24,181 bases of DNA from positions 1-24,181 of the IMG/VR virus record IMGVR_UViG_3300045135_000418; one strand, written 5' to 3'. Shown one piece after another: positions 17,667 to 24,181 of the stretch. Under the pieces are notes generated by a model, which was not told the origin of the DNA, searched no databases, and worked only from the letters and a program-made list of their open reading frames with translations. This DNA is from a virus. Both the position numbers and the translations under genes were made by a program. The first letter of the stretch is position 1, and each line of letters opens with the position of its first letter.

Positions 17667-17684
17667 GGGGCACCGGAGTGCCCC
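17667..17684 (-). promoter_or_regulatory. Stem-loop between the SSB-like and primase-helicase genes
   Basis: Perfect 7-bp inverted repeat GGGGCAC-CGGA-GTGCCCC in the 48-bp gap. On the minus-strand transcript it begins 7 nt after the SSB-like stop and is followed by CATTTCTC, not a proper U-tract. That makes it a weak terminator, attenuator or RNA-processing site rather than a full stop. It could set a lower primase-helicase level relative to the SSB-like protein. Function is inference. Confidence 0.55.
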
Positions 17685-17691
17685 ACAGGTT

Positions 17692-18612
17692 TTAGTCATC
17701 GAACTCATCAAGTAAGCTCGCAAGATCAACATCTGCCGGTGCTGCCGGTTTCTTCTTTTTGCTGGCCTTGACCGTTGGTTCTTCTATTTCTTCCGCTACA
17801 GCCTCTACTGCCTTTGGCGCCTCGGGTGCCGGTGGTATTTTTAGATCGGGCAGTTTAGGTTCTGCAACGGGGGTACTATCTTCCTTTGGTTTAACACTAA
17901 GCGCAATAAGTTTTTCTGTCTCTTCCGCTTTTTGTTTATCCAAAGCCATAACTAGTTCGTTCTCCGCTAACATACGGGTAGGCTTAAAGCACAGCTTGGG
18001 AGTAGAAGACTCGGTATCAAAACGTATTTCTGTAAGTACCGCAGCCAAGGGAGCGCCTTGGCCATCTAAGTGCCGCGCGTAAGTCTGTAACCCCATCTTC
18101 TGCTTGTTATCGCCAAACACACTGGTCGCAGGAAGGGAGAGTTGGTAGGTTTGGTTAGACTTCACGTTGCCGTCTGCGTCAGCTAGCAGTAACGCCACCC
18201 GCTGAGAGAATCGGCAAGCTCGACCTTCGCCCATACCAGACCCTTTAATGTTTTGTGGGCAATCAAAACACGTATCCGACTGCCTGTCAGAAGCAAGCAC
18301 GTCGTCAGAAGGGCGACCACTACTTGTATCCGCAGACCAACATTTAGGGGGGTTAGTCTGTCCGGCCACATACTGGCCTTCGTAGTACATACGCGATACG
18401 GGTGCGGTCTTTACTATAACTGCACCTATGGCACGCTGCTCTATTTCGCCAACCTCTTGACCGTTAACGACTTTCCGGAAAACGCCTCCTCGGATGCTTA
18501 GTCGATTCATACCCCCCGACTGGCGCCCAGTTGCGTTAGTGTCCGGCTGTAGCTGAGCCAAAAGATTCTTGTACTCATCCGGCATGTTTTCAAACAAAGT
18601 TAATTCACTCAT
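17692..18612 (-). CDS. Putative single-stranded-DNA-binding protein with Cys cluster (306 aa)
   Basis: It probably coats single-stranded DNA during replication. Residues about 36-210 look beta-rich (LSIRGGVFRKVV, AIGAVIVKTAPV, TYQLSLPA, AVLTEIRF) and contain Cys91, Cys115, Cys118 and Cys133, a possible zinc site (CFDCPQNIKG). From about 235 the chain becomes Pro/Glu/Lys-rich and disordered, with a KKKK stretch, and ends DLASLLDEFDD. Acidic tails with an aromatic residue near the end are characteristic of phage SSBs such as T7 gp2.5, where they recruit partner proteins. Its ATGA overlap with the HTH gene upstream and its place just before the primase-helicase gene fit this role. I see no sequence signature that proves an OB fold, so the assignment rests on tail, Cys cluster and context. 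Confidence 0.6.
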   Translation of the reverse strand: MSELTLFENMPDEYKNLLAQLQPDTNATGRQSGGMNRLSIRGGVFRKVVNGQEVGEIEQRAIGAVIVKTAPVSRMYYEGQYVAGQTNPPKCWSADTSSGRPSDDVLASDRQSDTCFDCPQNIKGSGMGEGRACRFSQRVALLLADADGNVKSNQTYQLSLPATSVFGDNKQKMGLQTYARHLDGQGAPLAAVLTEIRFDTESSTPKLCFKPTRMLAENELVMALDKQKAEETEKLIALSVKPKEDSTPVAEPKLPDLKIPPAPEAPKAVEAVAEEIEEPTVKASKKKKPAAPADVDLASLLDEFDD

Positions 18613-18857
18613 ACATCTTCCTCATCGCTGAAATCCAGTTCTAGCTGTACTGGCTCGTTTTGGTTATCGTAAGTAGGTTCTGGCACTTCTTCCTTCAAAG
18701 CTGCTACCACCTGCGGGATACTAAATCGGTACGTATTGGCCACCTTAATAAAAGTGTGCTTTGGTATATACCCTTTAGCTACCCATTCGCGGACGGTAGG
18801 TACTTTGACGCAAAGATATTTAGCTAGCTCTTCTACTGGAACGTAGCTATCAGTCAT
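18609..18857 (-). CDS. Excisionase/MerR-type HTH DNA-binding protein (82 aa)
   Basis: A small DNA-binding protein with a winged HTH of the excisionase/helix_turn_helix_17 kind: YVPVEELAKYLCVKVPTV (about 5-22), then REWVAKGYIP and the wing around TYRFSIPQVVAAL. The acidic tail (QLELDFSDEEDV) is unusual for a DNA binder and may contact a partner. Its start and stop both overlap neighbours by 4 bp (ATGA), with GGAGG 5 bp before ATG, so it is tightly coupled to the coiled-coil and SSB-like genes. There is no integrase in the window, so a recombination-directionality role is not supported. A regulator or origin-binding factor fits as well. The fold is fairly sure, the role is not. Confidence 0.75.
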   Translation of the reverse strand: MTDSYVPVEELAKYLCVKVPTVREWVAKGYIPKHTFIKVANTYRFSIPQVVAALKEEVPEPTYDNQNEPVQLELDFSDEEDV

Positions 18858-19258
18858 CGCTTCCTCCGTACAGTTACAGTGTATTCGCTATCACAATTTA
18901 ATCCCGGTGGTAGCACTTCGGGGTTATCCTCAAGGAACTGCTTTAGGTTACCTTGGTGGATTCTTTTCTCTAGTAGGTCGGGGACCTCGTTTTCGAGAAT
19001 AAACTTGTTCATAGACTCCCAATCAGATGTCCAGAACTTTTGCCTGACTGAGCGGTAAAAAGTGCCTGACTCTGTGCGGACCGATTCGGTCCCCGTATCA
19101 GAACAATGCTCCAGTAGGGCGGACTCAATCTTCTTTAGCTTTTGATTAAGTAAGTCCTCTTCCTCTTTAGCCTTGGCAACCGCTTCGTTCTTCTTATCCC
19201 GTATCTTTATGTAGACCGAAACCAGCCTGTCAAGATCGGGCTTGACCTCTTCCGTCAT
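18854..19258 (-). CDS. Conserved phage coiled-coil protein (134 aa)
   Basis: I recognise the general type but no function. Residues about 10-52 form a charged helix, probably a coiled coil (KKNEAVAKAKEEEDLLNQKL). Then comes a strand-rich part (GTESVRTESGTFYRSVRQKF), a helix starting WESMNKFILENEVPDLLEKR, and the ending VLPPGLNCDSEYTVTVRRKR. Similar small proteins are common in phage replication cassettes. Helix first, then a GTF/TVRRK core, recalls Gam-like or host-nuclease-inhibitor layouts, but no diagnostic residue supports that. Start: ATG with a strong GGGGAG (plus 19265-19270) 6 bp upstream. Its stop overlaps the HTH gene start (ATGA). It is the first gene after a 74-bp gap in the operon. 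Confidence 0.7.
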   Translation of the reverse strand: MTEEVKPDLDRLVSVYIKIRDKKNEAVAKAKEEEDLLNQKLKKIESALLEHCSDTGTESVRTESGTFYRSVRQKFWTSDWESMNKFILENEVPDLLEKRIHQGNLKQFLEDNPEVLPPGLNCDSEYTVTVRRKR

Positions 19259-19332
19259 ACTTTACTCCCCCACATGTTTGTTATTGTTCGCCACTGTTTA
19301 GAGTGGTTTAACTTAGTTTATTATGGTGGAAA
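19259..19332 (-). promoter_or_regulatory. AT-rich gap with ribosome binding site and a weak promoter-like element
   Basis: The 74-bp gap is the longest within the leftward operon. On the minus strand TTGATT (plus 19338-19343, overlapping the end of the helicase gene) and TAAACT (plus 19315-19320) are 17 bp apart, each 4 of 6 matches to the sigma-70 consensus. A short inverted repeat CCACT-GTTTAG-AGTGG lies at 19291-19306, and the strong ribosome binding site at 19265-19270. This could be an internal promoter for the distal five genes, but the match is poor. Confidence 0.2.
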
Positions 19333-20874
19333 CTATAAATCAAGCACATTCTTGTACAGGTCGATCATTTGTGTATGGACGTTGATTCTCTGGTCTAGCA
19401 TCTTGTAGATATGCTTCTCTACTACTGACCCCTCCAGTTGAACCACGGTACAGGGATGCTTCTGCCCTGAGCGGTGTACACGAGCGTTAGCCTGTGCGTA
19501 GGTCTCAAGCGAAGATGTTGGCCCCCACCATACGATCGTATTCGCCGCAGTAAGTGTCACGCCGTGCGCAGCGGCTTGCGGTTGTATGATAAGTACGCGG
19601 GGATCGGGGGTAGTCTGAAAACGTTTGAAAATCTCCGTACGTTTTGCCGCGCTTACGTCCCCTCTGATAATGTCTGTGGTTATTCCCTCAGCAGATAACT
19701 TATCCGATAGCACGTCTATTACATGCTTAAACGGCACGAAGATTAGTACCTTCTGGCTAGATTCGGCAATGACTTCTTGCAGTACCTTGTAGCGGTTCTT
19801 AATATCAAACTCTACCGTCTCCCCAGTATCGGTATAGACCGCACCGCAGGAGATTTGTAGTAGCTTGTTCATATTAACCGCCGCATTAGCTGCTGATATT
19901 TGTTCCCCCGCAGCCGTCGCCATGAGCTGATCTTTCAGCATCTTGTAGTATTTCTTTTGTTGTGCGGTTAACTCTACTTCCCGCTTAACGTAGGTCATCT
20001 CTGGCAGGTCTAGGCATTCTTCTTTGGTAAACCTTATGGCAGGTTGCAGGGCGTTAAACACAATATCCTGAGAACCTTCTTTCGGTGCCCACTTAAACTG
20101 CGTCACCTTCATCATAACCATATCGCGGAACGCCCCAAAAAACTTAGGTACCCCCTTGGGGTTAACTAGTTTAGCTAACCCGTATGCGTCAACCGGAGAC
20201 TGAGCGGCAGGAGTACCCGTCATCATCCAGAGCCAAGTTTCGGGCTTGATAATTTTAGCTAGTACTTTCCACCTTTTAGACTGTGCGTTTTTGTAATGGG
20301 TTGCCTCGTCCACGATGATGAGGTCGAAACCCCCGTTAGCTATATCCTCCTGCACTATCTCTACACCGTCGTAGTTTATAATCACATACTCAGTGTCGCT
20401 GTTGATTATCTCTTGGCGTTTTTTCCTAGACCCATGCGCTACGTCTACTGTACGGTGCATAGCAAAATTAAATAGGTCCGCGCGCCATGCTGAATCCATA
20501 ATCGAGATAGGGCAGATAATAAGTACACGTTTAACTAACCCCTCTTTCATAAGAAAGTCCGACGCCCATATCGCTGAGCCTGTCTTTCCCGTGCCTTGTT
20601 CGTTAAAGCAAAACGCCCGCGTGTTTAAAGTTAAAAAAGAGGAAGTTGTTTTCTGATGGTCAAACGGAGCGTAACGCCCCGGCCATTCATACTTACCAAG
20701 AATAGGAGAGGGTACATCCTTTACGTTTAAGTTCTTGAGAACCCGCGCTTCATCCACTCCCCACTTGACTAAGACTTGGTTGTCACCTACTGGCTTACTT
20801 TTCGGAATAGCAGTTGTAATTTTATCAGGACTACGAACCCGCAGAAGCAAGCCTCTGTTGTCTACAATTTCCAT
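19333..20874 (-). CDS. SNF2/DEAD-like superfamily 2 helicase (513 aa)
   Basis: It is an ATP-driven DNA translocase or helicase, likely acting in replication, recombination or remodelling of stalled forks. Helicase motifs appear in order: FDHQ (71-74, Q-type site), motif I NEQGTGKT (91-98), motif Ia VLIICPISI (about 117-125), motif II DEAT (189-192), motif III TGTP (219-222), and in the second lobe KVLIFVPFKHV and GDVSAAKRTEIF, ending with motif VI ARVHRSGQ (464-471). The RxHRxGQ form marks the SNF2 group. At 513 aa it is a minimal two-lobe enzyme without accessory domains, as in many phages. AAGGG 5 bp before ATG 20874 sets the start. It sits between nuclease genes and the SSB/primase genes in the same operon. 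Confidence 0.92.
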   Translation of the reverse strand: MEIVDNRGLLLRVRSPDKITTAIPKSKPVGDNQVLVKWGVDEARVLKNLNVKDVPSPILGKYEWPGRYAPFDHQKTTSSFLTLNTRAFCFNEQGTGKTGSAIWASDFLMKEGLVKRVLIICPISIMDSAWRADLFNFAMHRTVDVAHGSRKKRQEIINSDTEYVIINYDGVEIVQEDIANGGFDLIIVDEATHYKNAQSKRWKVLAKIIKPETWLWMMTGTPAAQSPVDAYGLAKLVNPKGVPKFFGAFRDMVMMKVTQFKWAPKEGSQDIVFNALQPAIRFTKEECLDLPEMTYVKREVELTAQQKKYYKMLKDQLMATAAGEQISAANAAVNMNKLLQISCGAVYTDTGETVEFDIKNRYKVLQEVIAESSQKVLIFVPFKHVIDVLSDKLSAEGITTDIIRGDVSAAKRTEIFKRFQTTPDPRVLIIQPQAAAHGVTLTAANTIVWWGPTSSLETYAQANARVHRSGQKHPCTVVQLEGSVVEKHIYKMLDQRINVHTQMIDLYKNVLDL

Positions 20875-20888
20875 AGGTGCCCTTATCG

Positions 20889-21170
20889 TTACTTCTTACT
20901 AGATTTCTTTTTGTAGTTTCTAGCTCGGTTTTTGCTACGGCTTTCTACTTTCACGCCGTCTTTGTTGCTACCACCTTTGCTAAGTGCTTTCTTATGGCTA
21001 ACGTCTTTTCCTTCGCGCTTGTCGGCCTTGCCGTTGTTGTTCTTGTCTTCGCCCTCTTTATCCATCTTGCGTCTAGCGCGTTGGCGTTCCATACGAGCTT
21101 CGTGCTCGCCGCGTGCTTTCTGTTGCTCGTACTCTTTTTTATACGGGCGGGGTTTGTTTTTGTATGGCAT
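20889..21170 (-). CDS. Small basic HNH-like protein with EF-hand-like loop (93 aa)
   Basis: A very Lys/Arg-rich protein, likely a nucleic-acid binder and possibly a nuclease. Residues 56-67 (DVSHKKALSKGG) match the first strand and His of the HNH family consensus (usually DxDHxxPLSKGG), and SRSKNRARNYKK (77-88) matches its end (SRSxNRS). The middle Asn position is not clear (KDGVKV), so catalysis is uncertain. Just before it, D42-K-N-N-N-G-K-A-D-K-R-E53 fits the 12-residue EF-hand loop pattern (ligands at 1, 3, 5, 9 and 12, Gly at 6). The N-terminal half is a charged helix. Start: ATG with AGGA 9 bp upstream, 2 bp after the previous stop. Small HNH proteins of this kind are frequent in phages. 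The role (packaging, homing or DNA processing) is unknown. Confidence 0.7.
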   Translation of the reverse strand: MPYKNKPRPYKKEYEQQKARGEHEARMERQRARRKMDKEGEDKNNNGKADKREGKDVSHKKALSKGGSNKDGVKVESRSKNRARNYKKKSSKK

Positions 21171-21172
21171 GG

Positions 21173-21628
21173 CTATTCATCCTCGTTAGGCTCCGCATCC
21201 TTTGCGTATTCTTCGCGTTGTTTATAACGCACTGTATCTTCGTCTTGAATAATATAGGGGTATATCTCAGCAAATGTTACTGGTTTAGTACGCTTTTTTG
21301 CTTTTTGGGGTAGCTCTACCGGCTCACCTCGGTAGGAGGCTGCATGCGACATAACCGCAGTTTTGCCCTCTACAAAGTTTTCCCCCGCCCCAGTTAGTTC
21401 CCACACCCCGTTCTTCTTGCCATCGCAGTTGCGCGCTAGCCCCCAGTAACGTAGTTTTTGGAAGTTGCATCTTTGGTCGTAGGTTAAACCCAAAAGTTTT
21501 AAGTGCGACTGCCCGCCTGCGTCGTATAAACGTTTCATTGCAATAGAAGCGCCTTTGTTTAGACGGTGTATATAGGTAACCATCTTGGCGTTACAATAAC
21601 TACAATACGTATTCTTTTCTTCGTTCAT
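21173..21628 (-). CDS. Zinc-ribbon/winged-helix-like small protein (151 aa)
   Basis: Cys9 and Cys12 (YCSYCNAKM) form a zinc-knuckle half; the partner ligands may be in His19 or the later Cys residues. The middle shows CNFQKLRYWGLARN, then GVWELTGAGENFVEG, the helix and wing layout of winged-helix proteins (KLRYWGL...G.W.LT..G..F). A Lys/Arg-rich segment (PQKAKKRTKP) and an acidic tail follow. It may bind DNA or RNA; no enzymatic motif. The frame stays open to an ATG at 21682, but that start would overlap the upstream nuclease gene by 40 bp. The ATG at 21626-21628 has a perfect AGAGGT 5 bp ahead and lies 14 bp after the upstream stop, so I chose it. The DNA-binding role is an inference. Confidence 0.7.
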   Translation of the reverse strand: MNEEKNTYCSYCNAKMVTYIHRLNKGASIAMKRLYDAGGQSHLKLLGLTYDQRCNFQKLRYWGLARNCDGKKNGVWELTGAGENFVEGKTAVMSHAASYRGEPVELPQKAKKRTKPVTFAEIYPYIIQDEDTVRYKQREEYAKDAEPNEDE

Positions 21629-21633
21629 TTTAT

Positions 21634-21639
21634 ACCTCT
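21634..21639 (-). promoter_or_regulatory. Shine-Dalgarno AGAGGT deciding the start of the zinc/winged-helix gene
   Basis: On the minus strand AGAGGT-ATAAA-ATG places a strong ribosome binding site 5 nt before ATG 21628, and favours the 151-aa form over the 169-aa form. Confidence 0.75.
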
Positions 21640-21642
21640 GCT

Positions 21643-22323
21643 TTATCGCCTCCCATTGTGGGGGCACTCGGTTATGATGCAATGCGCTTTACATAAACCT
21701 GTTGGTCTAGGGTTCCACACATCGTTTTCGTACGACTTCTCTAGCGTACCGTAAGCCGTCATCCACTTACGCCACAGTTCTGGCTCGTTGTCTATGGTGT
21801 AAGACTCCTTTACGAATGCGTTACACACTACAAATAGCAACCCGCCCTTCACTACTTTTATTTCGGGGAAGTGCTTAAATATGCACAGGGCCATAAGTTC
21901 TAGCTGCCCCTTATCCGCATACTTCGCGGACTTGCCGGTCTTGTAATCAAATACTTTAGCTACCCCCGATTCTCTGTCTAGGATAACTAGGTCAGCAATA
22001 CCCCTATACCAAACATCTTTGGCAAAAAACTCGCACGGCTCTAAGTTCTCGGTAAGGCCCATGCGGTATTCGCACAGTTTATCCCCCTTCATACCTATAA
22101 GCCTGTCTAGCGCCGCCTTGGCGTAACCAAACCTTGGGTCTAACTCTTTTACTACTCCGCCGACATACTCTTCGGCAGCCTTGTGGAACTCGTTACCGTA
22201 AAGTATGGCTTCTGTATTGAAGTCCTCTGCGTAATCTTTAGCTACCTTTAAGTGGTAGTACTTTTTTGGGCATTGATCGAACGTCTTTATGCTACTGAAG
22301 GACCATGCGGGTTTGGTATCCAT
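21643..22323 (-). CDS. Cas4/RecB-like PD-(D/E)XK nuclease with probable Fe-S cluster (226 aa)
   Basis: Likely a DNA exonuclease or end-processing enzyme in replication or recombination. It starts SFSSIKTFDQCPKKYYH, the classic opening of the RecB/PDDEXK_1 group, with Cys18. His47 (GNEFHKAAEEY), Asp111 (GIADLVIL), Asp126-Tyr-Lys128 (KVFDYKTGK) and Gln140 (KGQLELMAL) form the catalytic core. The C-terminus carries C211, C215 and C220 (CKAHCIITECPHNG). With Cys18 this gives the four-Cys layout that holds a 4Fe-4S cluster in Cas4 and AddB. There is no CRISPR array or cas gene nearby, so this is a phage replication nuclease, not CRISPR adaptation. Its start overlaps the polymerase gene by 37 bp in another frame. 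GGAG about 10 bp upstream is a modest ribosome binding site. Confidence 0.9.
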   Translation of the reverse strand: MDTKPAWSFSSIKTFDQCPKKYYHLKVAKDYAEDFNTEAILYGNEFHKAAEEYVGGVVKELDPRFGYAKAALDRLIGMKGDKLCEYRMGLTENLEPCEFFAKDVWYRGIADLVILDRESGVAKVFDYKTGKSAKYADKGQLELMALCIFKHFPEIKVVKGGLLFVVCNAFVKESYTIDNEPELWRKWMTAYGTLEKSYENDVWNPRPTGLCKAHCIITECPHNGRR

Positions 22324-24155
22324 TCAATACAGTCTCCGTAGTTTTTTCCGATTTCCACGTCACCACGGACTGGAAGGCCGTCTGCCCAGTCCGGTACGTA
22401 ACGCATACAAGAGTCGATATAATGAGCTGCCTCATCAACCTCCTCGTCTCGGACACAGCATACCACAGAATCGTGTACTGTTAGCAGAACCCTATATTTT
22501 TTAGATATTTGCAACATCTGATCTGACATCACGCAACGTGCTATAGCCTGACACACGTTCTCTACAACCTTACCACCGTATATCTTCACCCACCCCCTAC
22601 GCGTCTTGTATGAAAACTGTAAGCCTTTCTCGCCTTCTTCCGCACTTATCCCGTTGTAGTACATCTTAAGGCCGGAGGGTATTTGTATGGCTTTGAGATG
22701 GCCTCTAACGTCTAGCACTCCCTCGCGCCCTAGATCAGAACTGTAGTCTTGGTACATATTACCTAGCATGCTCTGAGCCTGACGCCATAGGTTAGTTATA
22801 TGGCCGTTCCTCTCTCTATAAACTCTAATGATCCTAGCCGCTTCTTCTTGTTCTATCTCTACCCCCATACCCTTTAGTTGCTCACGGAATCTTATAGCCC
22901 CCATACCATATCCGGCTCCGAGAATCGTAGTCTTACCCACGAACCGCTCACTGCCGCTAATCTCACCCACTGGTTTGTTGTAGATAGCAGAAGCCATGAT
23001 TTTGTACACATCCTCACCCTTGGTAAATGCCTCGACTAAATCATTCTGTCCAGCTAGCCACGCTAGTACGCGTGCCTCAATTTGTGCGGAGTCGGCTTGG
23101 ATTAAAGTATGGCCTTCGGGGGCGCAAATACAGGATTTCAATACCTTTGCATTTTCCCCACGAGATGGTAGGTTTTGTAGGTTTATCTTATCCAAACCAC
23201 CCCACCGTCCAGTGTGAGCGGCGTAGTACTTGATAGGCACCGGAAGCGTCCCACGTAGCCCAATGTCAATAAATCTTTCTGTACGTGTTTCCTCTAGCGT
23301 GCTCTTAAGCCCGATCCGGGCAGCTACTAACGCTTGTACTTTTGGGTCTTCGTGCTCTTGCAGGGCTTTGAACGCCTCATCACTTTTGGCGAAAGCAAAA
23401 GCCTCCTTGCCCGTACGGGGACTTATTTTAGTGGGGGGCACAACGCCCAATGCTTCTAACGCCTTAGCAAACTTCGGGTTAGACATTAGTTCGTCCTTAC
23501 CAATGCCGCACTCTTCCAGTAATCGGTCTTTCTGCTCTTGCAGTGTGTCTAGGTGCCCCTCTAATTTATCGACATCCAGTTCTAGCACGGGGTCGATAAA
23601 CATACGCAGGGTCATGTCGATTACTTTGAGTTCCTTTTTAGGGAACGACTTGCGCATAAATATATTAAACAGGTTGTAGGTAAGCTCTACGTCTTGTATG
23701 CAGTAATCCCCATAGCGTTCTAATTCGGCGCCGTCAAAATCTTCCCTGCGCTTCCCCAATGCGTGGATTACTTCGTCTCCTTTTTCTCCAATGGCGTACC
23801 GCTCAGCAAGAAATTTAAGCGAGCCGCCCACCTCAACACCATGGAGTGCACGCGCCATGCAAAGTGTGTCAAGCCATAACCTAGGATGAATATCAAACAG
23901 CCAACTAAGAATAGCGCCATCAAAAAGAGTATTGTGGGCAAGTACAGCAGCGTTTTCCCAATCGTAGTTAGCATGCAAGTACTCCTTTATCGCGTCGAAC
24001 GGTCCGCTAATCCAATCTGTTTCTCCCCCGTTGACCTTCACGCCAAGCCCGATGACTTCAAACTCTGGGCTGCGCACGTACTGCTCTGTTGTTAGTTTCG
24101 AGAGACTAAACTGTTTGTCGTAGTACGTCTCGAAGTCTACCGTTATTATGTTCAC
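22287..24155 (-). CDS. Family A DNA polymerase with 3'-5' proofreading exonuclease (622 aa)
   Basis: The phage replicative polymerase. The DnaQ-like exonuclease has VDFET (Asp7, Glu9), NTLFD (Asn75, Asp79) and YCIQD (Tyr151, Asp155), all complete. The polymerase domain has the TGRWGG...NLQNLPSRG segment (about 315-333), motif A QADSAQIE (Asp355, Glu360), motif B R404...K408...Y416-G, and motif C VHDS (His561, Asp562). By alignment with E. coli Pol I, the Phe762 position is Leu412, and the Glu of the usual HDE is Ser563. There is no 5'-3' exonuclease domain, as in phage T7. The start is GTG (24153-24155): the codon just before it in frame is TAG, and the exonuclease motif begins at residue 6, so no other start works. 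GGGG lies 9 bp upstream. It heads the visible part of the leftward operon. Confidence 0.95.
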   Translation of the reverse strand: MNIITVDFETYYDKQFSLSKLTTEQYVRSPEFEVIGLGVKVNGGETDWISGPFDAIKEYLHANYDWENAAVLAHNTLFDGAILSWLFDIHPRLWLDTLCMARALHGVEVGGSLKFLAERYAIGEKGDEVIHALGKRREDFDGAELERYGDYCIQDVELTYNLFNIFMRKSFPKKELKVIDMTLRMFIDPVLELDVDKLEGHLDTLQEQKDRLLEECGIGKDELMSNPKFAKALEALGVVPPTKISPRTGKEAFAFAKSDEAFKALQEHEDPKVQALVAARIGLKSTLEETRTERFIDIGLRGTLPVPIKYYAAHTGRWGGLDKINLQNLPSRGENAKVLKSCICAPEGHTLIQADSAQIEARVLAWLAGQNDLVEAFTKGEDVYKIMASAIYNKPVGEISGSERFVGKTTILGAGYGMGAIRFREQLKGMGVEIEQEEAARIIRVYRERNGHITNLWRQAQSMLGNMYQDYSSDLGREGVLDVRGHLKAIQIPSGLKMYYNGISAEEGEKGLQFSYKTRRGWVKIYGGKVVENVCQAIARCVMSDQMLQISKKYRVLLTVHDSVVCCVRDEEVDEAAHYIDSCMRYVPDWADGLPVRGDVEIGKNYGDCIEWIPNPHGPSVA

Positions 24156-24181
24156 CTAGATCAATCCCCGTTGTTTGAGTA
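24156..24181 (-). CDS. Possible 3' end of a gene upstream of the polymerase (partial)
   Basis: On the minus strand a frame entering from the right edge reads LKQRGLI and stops at TAG, directly abutting the GTG start of the polymerase. Another frame ends in TGA 6 bp earlier (YSNNGD). With under 30 bp visible, either, or a non-coding leader, is possible. The direct abutment would fit the tight coupling of the operon. Confidence 0.25.

Noticed and set aside
19291-19306. Terminator after the SNF2 helicase gene
   Set aside because: CCACT/AGTGG is only a 5-bp stem with no U-tract in either direction.
21629-21682. Upstream ATG at 21682 as start of the zinc/winged-helix gene
   Set aside because: It would overlap the nuclease gene by 40 bp, while ATG 21628 has AGAGGT at 5-nt spacing.
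22287-24155. DnaJ-type zinc domain inside the polymerase, as reported for the HMO-2011 phage polymerase
   Set aside because: No CxxCxGxG repeats occur between the exonuclease and polymerase motifs here.

Overview
The window looks like the middle of a tailed-phage genome, probably from a marine or aquatic bacterium. The reasons are: very large Ala/Gly/Gln-rich virion-type proteins on one strand; a compact replication and recombination cassette on the other, converging on it; gaps of mostly 0-50 bp; and no host housekeeping genes, tRNAs, integrase or insertion sequences. The long virion proteins rich in helix and low-complexity sequence, next to a T7-like family A polymerase, suggest a podovirus-like phage. 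That is inference: no portal, capsid, terminase or lysis gene lies in the window. I cannot name the host.

Left arm (1-14493, all rightward). After the tail end of an upstream gene come five tightly packed genes. The first is a 1270-aa protein whose C-terminal half is built from tandem repeats (DTTLTGG-type repeats, a 104-bp duplication, 35 Asn-Thr-Asn-Ala tetrapeptides, then Asn-Pro and Asp-Pro runs). It is followed by proteins of 230, 306 and 725 aa with motifs common in phage virion/tape-measure-like proteins, and by a 2230-aa polyvalent protein with an embedded HEAGH metallopeptidase motif. They are probably assembled into the particle and delivered with, or needed for, DNA ejection.

Centre (14494-14543). 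The two arms converge on one strong hairpin. Its U-tract is oriented for leftward transcription, so it is the terminator of the replication operon.

Right arm (14544-24181, all leftward, read from right to left). The order is: end of an unknown gene; family A DNA polymerase with proofreading domain; Cas4/RecB-like PD-(D/E)XK nuclease; small zinc-ribbon/winged-helix-like protein; small basic HNH-like protein with an EF-hand-like loop; SNF2-type helicase; coiled-coil protein; excisionase-type HTH protein; zinc-containing SSB-like protein with an acidic tail; primase-helicase fusion; 73-aa protein. Overlapping stops and starts (ATGA) and good ribosome binding sites point to one operon with coordinated expression. 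Together the genes supply priming, unwinding, synthesis, single-strand protection and end processing or recombination for phage DNA replication.

Most worth a second look: the repeat architecture of the first large gene, a Gly/Ala module that seems shared between the 1270-aa and 2230-aa proteins, the Leu at the polymerase '762' position, the EF-hand-like loop in the HNH-like protein, and a membrane-type reading frame with a perfect Shine-Dalgarno nested inside the polymerase gene.
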